64,000 nt of DNA from Volutella citrinella (Eukaryota > Ascomycota > Sordariomycetes > Hypocreales > Nectriaceae): contig JAWZSP010000008.1 of the NCBI GenBank assembly GCA_034401135.1, positions 2,666,001 through 2,730,000 on the forward strand, written 5' to 3'. The position numbers were made by a program, and so were the translations under genes. Numbering within the stretch: position 1 is the stretch's first letter; each line of letters opens with the position of its first letter. This document shows, piece after piece, positions 57,735 through 64,000 of this stretch. The notes beneath the pieces are model-generated. The model did not search any database, was not told where the DNA came from, and worked only from the letters and a program-made list of their open reading frames with translations.

Positions 57735-58395
57735 TCAACCTGTCCTTCGCAGCTCCTCAAGCGGCCTCTTCGCAGGAAGCACGAGCTTGGCAATGGACCC
57801 AAAAATGGCAAGAAACTAGTCACCGAGTCAGCCAGCCTCCAATGCCACATTCACCATCTAAACTAACCACACGGTCGACCAGCTGGATACCCAAGCTGGG
57901 GTAGCAGTCCCCGTCGTAAAAGGCGCGCATCGTGTGCAGGAACGCAAGCTGAGAGCCGTTCTCAAATACATCTCGGAAGAACCACTCCTTGAACTCTCCC
58001 GTCGGTTCCGTTCCTTCTCGAAAGGTCGACCTGATGCCCTTGACGCACGTGAAGCTGTGCACATGTCCCCTAGGAATGCGCAGCGGCTCGTCTCCTTTTC
58101 GCAGCCGCTTCGTCACGCCATCGATGGTGAAGTCCATCTCTCCCTCGAGGACCGTCATGGTCTCGTCGTGGTCCCGGTGCCAGTGAGGAGGGATGCTCAG
58201 CACATCGGAACCTGACTCGCCGTCGTAGGTGACCTCGGTCCAGTACCGCCCAGAGTCCCCGTCTTTCTTGCTGTTGTCTCTAAAGCAGCGCATGATACAC
58301 CCCTGAGCACCTTTAGAGCCGGGTCATTGTGGCCGTGATGGGGCAGTACATACCACGCCGACGTCGATGGTCTTTAATTCTTCGATAGCGGTCAT
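57735..58395 (-). CDS. cupin-domain protein with hydrophobic C-terminus
   Basis: Exons 58395-58354, 58302-57868 and 57815-57735 give 185 residues. The cupin core has the first metal motif as HWHRDHDETMTVLEGEMDF and the second as PLRIPRGHVHSFTCVKG, so metal-binding His and Glu are kept. The last exon encodes FLAIFGSIAKLVLPAKRPLE, a short hydrophobic tail; reading through the intron instead gives a shorter, less typical end (VVSLDGECGIGGWLTR). Similar small fungal cupins occur beside oxidoreductases and in secondary-metabolite clusters, but function is unknown. Start fixed by ATG 58395, the only one before the GCIMRCFRD junction. Confidence 0.72.
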
Positions 58396-58995
58396 GGTGG
58401 GTCGCCCCGTATCAGTGATGAATTGAGGCCGATGGGTGAGCCTTGTTGATTAATCCACACGCAGACGATTCCGTGCAGCGAGCAGGATGAAGAGGGGATC
58501 GACTGAGACAAGACAAGATGTAAGGGTCATGCGGCGGTTTTATTCCAGCTCCTCAATTGCATGGAAATGCTAGTGCCACCATGATTCGAACCCTGTCTAC
58601 CATGTGGGTGTCAGCTGGGGCCCGACAGGGGGTTATTTAAAAACCCGTCTAACAGACCAAATCGGGTAATGCTGCTGACGGCTGATGGACCTCAGAGAAC
58701 TGGAAGCCATCGGCCGAACCAGGTCCCACGTCTGCCCGGGGTCTAGAGCACTGACAGAAGTCATTGGCCTCTGGACGACCAATAGCGGTGTTCCTGCTTG
58801 TGTCACTACTCACCACGTAGTACAAGGCGGACCCAAGTCGGTCCTTGGCATGAGTAAAACAACCTGGACGAGTGGATTGTGCCTAGGGCTCTCGCATGGC
58901 ACTCAGGACTGTACAAGCCACTGAAATTAACCACCATCATTGCTCGAACCCCTCATACACACTGCACTGGCTGCCAACAGTAGCTCGAACGCTGG
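58396..58995. other. intergenic, no gene seen
   Basis: Promoter of the cupin gene and 3' flank of the MATE-like gene. A tRNA B-box-like GGGTTCGAATC (minus strand, about 58583-58593) is present without a matching cloverleaf. Confidence 0.5.
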
Positions 58996-60570
58996 CTACG
59001 TGCTCCCCCGAAACCTCTCGAGTCTCGCCCTTCCGGTGACCAACGACCAGGCCCAAAGAAGATCAACAATCACGACTGCGATGAAGCTAAACACCAAGCT
59101 GCCCCCAAAGACAAGGCTGTGATAGGTCCACGAATTGTTCTCGTCTAAATTGCTCACCTGACACACAATGGCCCATGGCAAAACGTAGAGAAAGTTGCTG
59201 GCGAGGCTCTGGAACAGGTACCACTTGGGCCGAGTCGCCAGCAGAAGCGAGGCGAGCTGCGTCGAGGCTGCGAAGAAGACGTAGCACCAGTCGATGGTCC
59301 GCCACATGTAGGCCGTCACTCTGGCCACTTCGTCCGAGCCGCTGAGGTAGCGCGCGAACGATCTCGCGCCCCAGAGCGAGAGAAAGATGGTGAGGGGCAC
59401 TTGGACTGCCAGAGCGAGGCCCACCGAGACGAGGGCTGGTTTGGCGATGCCCAGGATTGTTTTTGGAGGGACCCTGCCGGGCCTTCGCGTTTCTGTGCCT
59501 ACCTCGTTTCTCCAAGCTCCCCAGCGATGGCCGACAAAAGCGAGGCTAGTTGCCTCGAGAGACAGCACCGGGACCATGACGAGCCCCCAGCGGATGGTAT
59601 TGAAGACGCCCCAGGCTGTCGCATACGTCGAGCCCAGAGCCACGATGGTGCTGACGAGCCAGAGATATAACGCATTGCGGATGGCTGACTCGGCGAATGT
59701 GAGGAGGCCTGGTCTTAGTAGGACGGCTAACGCACCGAGGCTGGGACGGGTATCTGCCTGTCTGTGGCTGTCTGCTGCCCTGACACTGCCGCCACTCTCC
59801 TGGGCAGGGACGTTGGACAGCCTCTGCGGGCGCGTCATCCAGAAAAAGTAAGGCAAACCAGCGAAGGCGGCCGTCATGTTGCAGGCGAGCTGGATCCCGG
59901 CCTGCATATTGACAGTCGGCTTGTGGTTGCCGACATGGAATCTCGAGATGAGGAGCAGGTCGAGCAGGATGTTGGCGGCAAACTTGGACGAGCTGATGAC
60001 GAGCGGGACGTCAGGCTTGTCGAGGGCCCTCGTCGCCGCCGCAACAGCCACCTCAATGGCCGAGCTGAGGGCCGAGAAGGCGCTGATGCGCACGTATGTG
60101 AGGCTCGCGGCCCGGATCTCAACAGGCACGAAGCCCCGCGCAAAGGATTCTGCGCCGGCGGCAAAGGCGATGCTCATGATGAGCCCGAGAACGCCCTGGA
60201 CTAGGAGAAGCGTGTGCGTCAGGCCGAGGCGCTGCGGCAGCGTCCGGGAAGCCTTGTCGCCGATGATGACCCAGGCGGCGCGCGGGAGGCCCTCGTTGAG
60301 CACCTCGGCCACGACACCAATGTACGTGTAGACGTCCGTGGTGGCGACCAGGGACGCGTCGATGTTGGCCACCCACAGCTTTGACAGCGTGCCGTAGAGC
60401 GCAGGGAGGGTAAAGGTTGGGATGTTGAAGAGGAGCGCACCTAGGTACTGGTCGCGACGCCAGCTCCAGAGGCGTCGCGGCTTGGGACTGTCATAGCGTG
60501 CTGGTGTGTCGTCTTGAGGGAGCATTGTGTATTGGAACTGGCGGCGGATGGCAGCCCATGCTGGAGACAT
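58996..60570 (-). CDS. MATE-like multidrug/flippase family membrane protein
   Basis: A single open frame without introns. From ATG 60570 it gives 524 residues; an in-frame ATG at 60693 would add 41 Ser/Pro-rich residues. About twelve membrane segments in two halves are seen, with [27 protein letters not shown] at the start of half one and an [37 protein letters not shown] stretch in half two, typical of MATE-like exporters. The PR-rich central loop (about 240-270) separates the halves. Exports small organic compounds with H+ or Na+ exchange in the family at large; substrate unknown. Confidence 0.7.
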   Translation of the reverse strand: MSPAWAAIRRQFQYTMLPQDDTPARYDSPKPRRLWSWRRDQYLGALLFNIPTFTLPALYGTLSKLWVANIDASLVATTDVYTYIGVVAEVLNEGLPRAAWVIIGDKASRTLPQRLGLTHTLLLVQGVLGLIMSIAFAAGAESFARGFVPVEIRAASLTYVRISAFSALSSAIEVAVAAATRALDKPDVPLVISSSKFAANILLDLLLISRFHVGNHKPTVNMQAGIQLACNMTAAFAGLPYFFWMTRPQRLSNVPAQESGGSVRAADSHRQADTRPSLGALAVLLRPGLLTFAESAIRNALYLWLVSTIVALGSTYATAWGVFNTIRWGLVMVPVLSLEATSLAFVGHRWGAWRNEVGTETRRPGRVPPKTILGIAKPALVSVGLALAVQVPLTIFLSLWGARSFARYLSGSDEVARVTAYMWRTIDWCYVFFAASTQLASLLLATRPKWYLFQSLASNFLYVLPWAIVCQVSNLDENNSWTYHSLVFGGSLVFSFIAVVIVDLLWAWSLVTGRARLERFRGST

Positions 60571-61407
60571 GGTTTCTGATGAAATGATGGGGGGAGCAGC
60601 CTTTGAAGGTGTAAAGATGCTGCGACTGTGTCGGCTACTGTCACATGTGCGACAGGAAGGGAAACCAGGGTGTGGCTGGTGGGCCTCCCGCATAACACTA
60701 TTGGCATCATGAACGCCTGCAATTGGGGAGCTGAAGGAGGGATTGTGTGCTGCTGAAGCAAGAAGCTTAGGTGCGTATTTGAATCAGCCGTGTAGAAGAA
60801 GGGGGCAAAAGGTGCCACAGGTGCTCGAAAACTGAGGTGTTGGAGACTGTAGGTCTATCACGTGCACAACTGCAGCTCTGTGGCTGCGGTTTCAGCGTCC
60901 AAGGCCTATTCCCGCAGCCTGACCTGTTGCTTAAGTCGCTACTGCTGGGTAAACAGTTTCGGAGATGATGGGTGTCATGGTCCATCTTGCCGCTGCCCTT
61001 CCATTGTGCTTCTGCATCCTTTCGAGTTGCTTGTATGTCGCTCCTGATCAACAGCATATCATTGATACTAGACACAACGGTACAAATTCCCAGTGTCATG
61101 GTTTTAGATTATTCATCGTATCAAAAGAGTATTCAAATTTTAATGTAAACCGTTCATTTCCTGGAGAGATTTGGCACTGCTACATCCATCATGTATACCA
61201 TACCTCTCCCCCGTACGCGATTGTCAAAGTGGCTCCTCTGAAGCAACCTCAGCCTGGGCGAACTCCTGTGAATCGTCAAGGACATGTGTGATTATGCAGA
61301 CACTGATAAATGATATCTGGAAAGAGGTAGTAATGATGAACGACATCTTTGGGGACTGCCATTGAGCCACCCATGCTGATAAGTTCTCCAGCACATCATT
61401 TTGATAG
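60571..61407. other. intergenic, no gene seen
   Basis: Promoter of the MATE-like gene and left flank of the tRNA-Gln. Nothing else recognised. Confidence 0.5.
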
Positions 61408-61479
61408 GCTTGCATGGTCTAACGGTTATGACTGCGGATTCTGATTCCGCCAGCGGCGGTTCGACTCCGCCTGTGAGCT
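61408..61479 (+). tRNA. tRNA-Gln (CUG)
   Basis: Acceptor GCTTGCA pairs with TGTGAGC with two wobble pairs; D arm TGGTCTAACGGTTATGA; anticodon stem GCGGA/TCCGC with loop TTCTGAT, anticodon CTG; T arm GGCGGTTCGACTCCGCC. Followed after 6 bases by a run of eight T's (61485-61492), a Pol III terminator. Confidence 0.92.
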
Positions 61480-63314
61480 GTATCCTTTTTTTTGGCCCCT
61501 TGAAGATTTTTTTCTCGTAATGCGTTTGTTGGTGGGTGTTGTAGTTCCCCACCCATCTTCTTCTGCCTGGGGTGCTGCTCCACCCAGTTACGGCCTGAAC
61601 AATGATGCAGCCAGACTGAGTCAGGATGGTCCTGTTCGGAGATTGACAAGTCGTCGCTCAAGTTGTCGGCAAAAAGGTTCACTAGCCCGGCAGGGACCTA
61701 CCTCACTGAAGCCAAGTCTTTTGCTCGCTGCCGGCAGCTGACAGTTGTCCAGGTGGTGTCCCTGGGGGGGCAGAAGTCTGGACGAAGAGGAAGTTGAAGA
61801 CGACTGATTTCAGTAGACGGAAAGCGAATAGTCCGAGATGAGTGCTTGTCAATAGAGACGAGCACTTTTCATATCAAGACGATTTGTCTCCCAATCTGGC
61901 CGCTGTCTGCTTCTCATAAGCAACAGAAGCTGCAACCTTCACTTGTCAATGTGAATTGGATGTTATCAATCCATGCTTCCTGAGAGCAACTACGCAGAAC
62001 CAGCACATCTTCCGAAGCTTGTTAAGCGAAGGCTTGCCACTAAAAGAAAAAGGCTCGTCATGGACAGTTCCCTTCTTGGCCGTGACGGTGCGTCAGATGG
62101 CCATGGAATCAGATCAACTCACGGAAGAGACGGCATCAATTATCTTGGCCCTACTTCTACAGCATCGTTTCTCGTATCTGGCTTTGATGGAGATGGGCGA
62201 TAAACGCCTCCCCGTCACATCGCTTCTGCTGGCCTGTCGACGGATCCCTGTCCATGAGGCAGCTGGCGTCGTCCCCTGAGGTCTGAGGCCGGCCCAGGCA
62301 CCAACATTCTCCCCCGGAGACATTCTCCACTGGTGACATTCAACCCCTGGCTAGGCTTGATGACGGCCACGCACCCCCCCCCTTTAATCCATCTGTCAGA
62401 TCTTTTGTAGCGCGCATCAGGCATCAGAATTACCCGACGCGCTTCGGTGAATTCTCGCCCCATCGGCAGGCAGCCGAATTCTCAGCCTTGTTTGTGGTGC
62501 GTGTGTATCCAGTCAAGGCATCAGAGTCTCGCTGATATCGCTAGTGCTTCCCAATCGGGCAGTCCTGTCAGACAACAACACGTCAACAGCACGCGTGCAA
62601 AGGCACAGCCCGTTGGCTTATCTGTTTGCGCGTCTTGCAAGTCGCATTGCACGCTCCCGTGGATGTGGTCGGGTATTAAAATTGAAGCGCTATGGGCAGC
62701 TCTCGTGTGTGGAGCTGGATGGACTGCTCTCAATGGCCACCGCTTGATTGGCGTGTCGTCGATTCAGCACAAGTCCAGGCAATGGACCGAGCAAGTAGCA
62801 ATTAAGAGTAAACAATACGATAAGCGCCTGTGCAGGGATGCAGAAAATACAAGCATAATACTAGGCGACGCACGTTGACTAGAGCAGTTAGGCACCAGCA
62901 ATCTATTCGACTCTAAATGCAGCTCGACGCGCGGCCATGTTCTGGAGTGCCGAGGGGTTCTGTACCTGGGTGCCTTTGTTACTCTGTAGCCTTTGTGGCC
63001 TTTGCGGAATTCTCAGTGCCTGTGGACAGCTTCTTTGGTACTGTCAAGCTGAGCCTGAACTGCCTGAATTTCGGCCAGTGTCCATATTGAACAGTTTTCA
63101 CCATCGCAAACACCACAGTCGCAAAGGCAGAGGTGGAGGCTACAAATTTCGAGCCCCTCAGCACTCCAGACGATTGCGTCCTCATACCCCCCCCCACTTC
63201 CTCAACACCAGCCCAGTTCCTCGTATTCCGAGCCCCTGCACCACCAACCAAGTCATTCGGCTACTATTCCACCTTGCCAAAACGCCACACCCGACCGTCC
63301 ATCGAATCACAGCC
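61480..63314. other. intergenic, no gene seen
   Basis: Pol III terminator at the left, a poly-C run at about 62377-62386, and the kinesin 5' leader at the right with a C-run near 63190. No gene or domain found. Confidence 0.5.
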
Positions 63315-64000
63315 ATGGCGCCGTGTTCGTCGTCGTCATCAGTGTCCGACGAAGATGTCGCCCTGTCGCAGGATGGCCCCGTCCTGACCAGTACCGAGCG
63401 GTTCATCCTCGACAACCGCGACCACTACCTGAAGCTTGTCGACGAATTCGACCCCAGCAAGCCCAAGCACCAACCGCCGGACCTGTCCCAGAATGGGGAC
63501 ATGGTAGTTGCCGCCCGGCTGAGGCCGCTACTGGCTGACGAGGAGTCCGAGGGGTGGCCGCAGGGCATCCACCGCCGGCTTGACGCCCCCGGCGCACTCG
63601 ACGCGCACGTCCTCCGACGAAAGGCCATTGGCCCGGCGCAGCTTGATGTAAGTGACAGACAATCATAGCCTCAATTCCTCACATGCGCCATGTCATGATA
63701 GCTCGGAGATGGACCGTGTTGACCCGAAGCGCACATCAACTGATTAATATATAGTCCTTCCACTACCAGGTCGACCGCGCGTTTGGCGCAGAGCACACGA
63801 CCCAAGACATCTACCACGAGCTGGTCCAGCCCCTCGTGACATCAGCTTGGAATGGCGGGCTCAGCACCATGTTTGCATATGGCCAGACGGGCGCAGGCAA
63901 GACGCACACGGTTGGAGAGATGCAGCGCCTCGTCGCCCAAGACCTGTTCGGCGGCCAGCTCGACGGCGAGCGCACCGTCCGCATGTCCTACATTGAACTC
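63315..64000 (+). CDS. kinesin motor protein, N-terminal part (cut by window edge)
   Basis: Exon 1 63315-63647 and exon 2 from 63755 to beyond the window. The motor domain begins with MVVAARLRPLLADEE, and the P-loop is MFAYGQTGAGKTHT at about residues 150-163, preceded by FHYQVDRAFGAEHTTQDIYHELV. A roughly 60-residue N-terminal extension (SSSSSVSDEDVALSQDG) precedes the motor. ATP-driven microtubule motor or depolymerase; the pattern is nearest to the internal-motor (kinesin-13) or orphan fungal types but the class cannot be fixed from this part. Confidence 0.88.

Noticed and set aside
58570..58600. tRNA B-box-like sequence
   Set aside because: T stem does not pair and no acceptor stem or A box at the right distance.
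1..64000. CRISPR arrays, bacterial operons or rRNA
   Set aside because: None present; all gene structure is eukaryotic.

Overview
The window is nuclear DNA of a filamentous ascomycete (Pezizomycotina, most likely a Sordariomycete). The evidence is short 50-80 bp GT-AG introns with CTAAC-type branch points, Zn2Cys6 regulators with fungal_trans regions, secreted GH3 and GH106 enzymes, a CYP57-like P450, a PTH11/rhodopsin-like membrane protein, and tRNA genes split by long non-coding gaps. No host-lineage marker is present, so no species is named. Exon boundaries were set by hand from splice signals and frame; most are supported by exact frame continuity, but single junctions may be off by a few bases.

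Layout. 0.7-7.5 kb: a GH106-like glycosidase and a secreted GH3 beta-glucosidase, divergent from one promoter; the beta-glucosidase carries a one-base frameshift. 8.4-12.7 kb: an amidase and a Zn2Cys6 factor, convergent. 13.3-15.3 kb: a seven-intron secreted protein of unknown function. 16.6-17.6 kb: relics of a cysteine-rich protein and of a second conserved segment, both repeated at 33.8-35.2 kb. 18.3-31.7 kb: a gene cluster with an aldehyde dehydrogenase, a SnoaL/NTF2-like protein, a carotenoid/stilbene-type cleavage oxygenase, a Zn2Cys6 regulator, an amidohydrolase of the decarboxylase type, and a P450. 32.0-34.9 kb: a bZIP/DUF3425 pseudogene, a transporter relic and a small CCHC zinc-finger gene. 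36.5-43.8 kb: a Zn2Cys6 factor, a PA14-type GH3 beta-glucosidase and an MFS sugar transporter. 44.1-44.8 kb: two identical tRNA-Glu genes. 46.6-51.9 kb: an intradiol ring-cleavage dioxygenase, a rhodopsin-like membrane protein and a POT peptide transporter. 51.9-56.6 kb: no gene seen. 56.6-64 kb: SRPBCC protein, cupin protein, MATE-like transporter, tRNA-Gln and the start of a kinesin.

Function (inference). The 18-32 kb cluster looks like an aromatic (stilbene or phenylpropanoid) catabolic cluster: oxidative C=C cleavage to aldehydes, oxidation to acids, then non-oxidative decarboxylation. The neighbouring beta-glucosidase/sugar-transporter pair and the ring-cleavage dioxygenase could supply aglycone at one end and open the ring at the other.

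Main structural discovery. A three-part repeat (A-B-C, 17.75-18.07 kb) has an inverted copy that is split into C' (20.99-21.11), B' (21.80-21.91) and A' (29.54-29.66). Each split shows an 8-bp direct repeat at the junction, like a target-site duplication. One inserted segment holds the SnoaL-like gene; the other (7.6 kb) holds the cleavage oxygenase, its regulator and the amidohydrolase. C' differs from C only by GC-to-AT transitions, mostly in CpA/TpG context, which is the signature of repeat-induced point mutation (RIP). The cluster therefore appears to have been assembled by insertions into a repeat. A larger inverted pair of minisatellites (13.05 and 36.03 kb) encloses the whole area.
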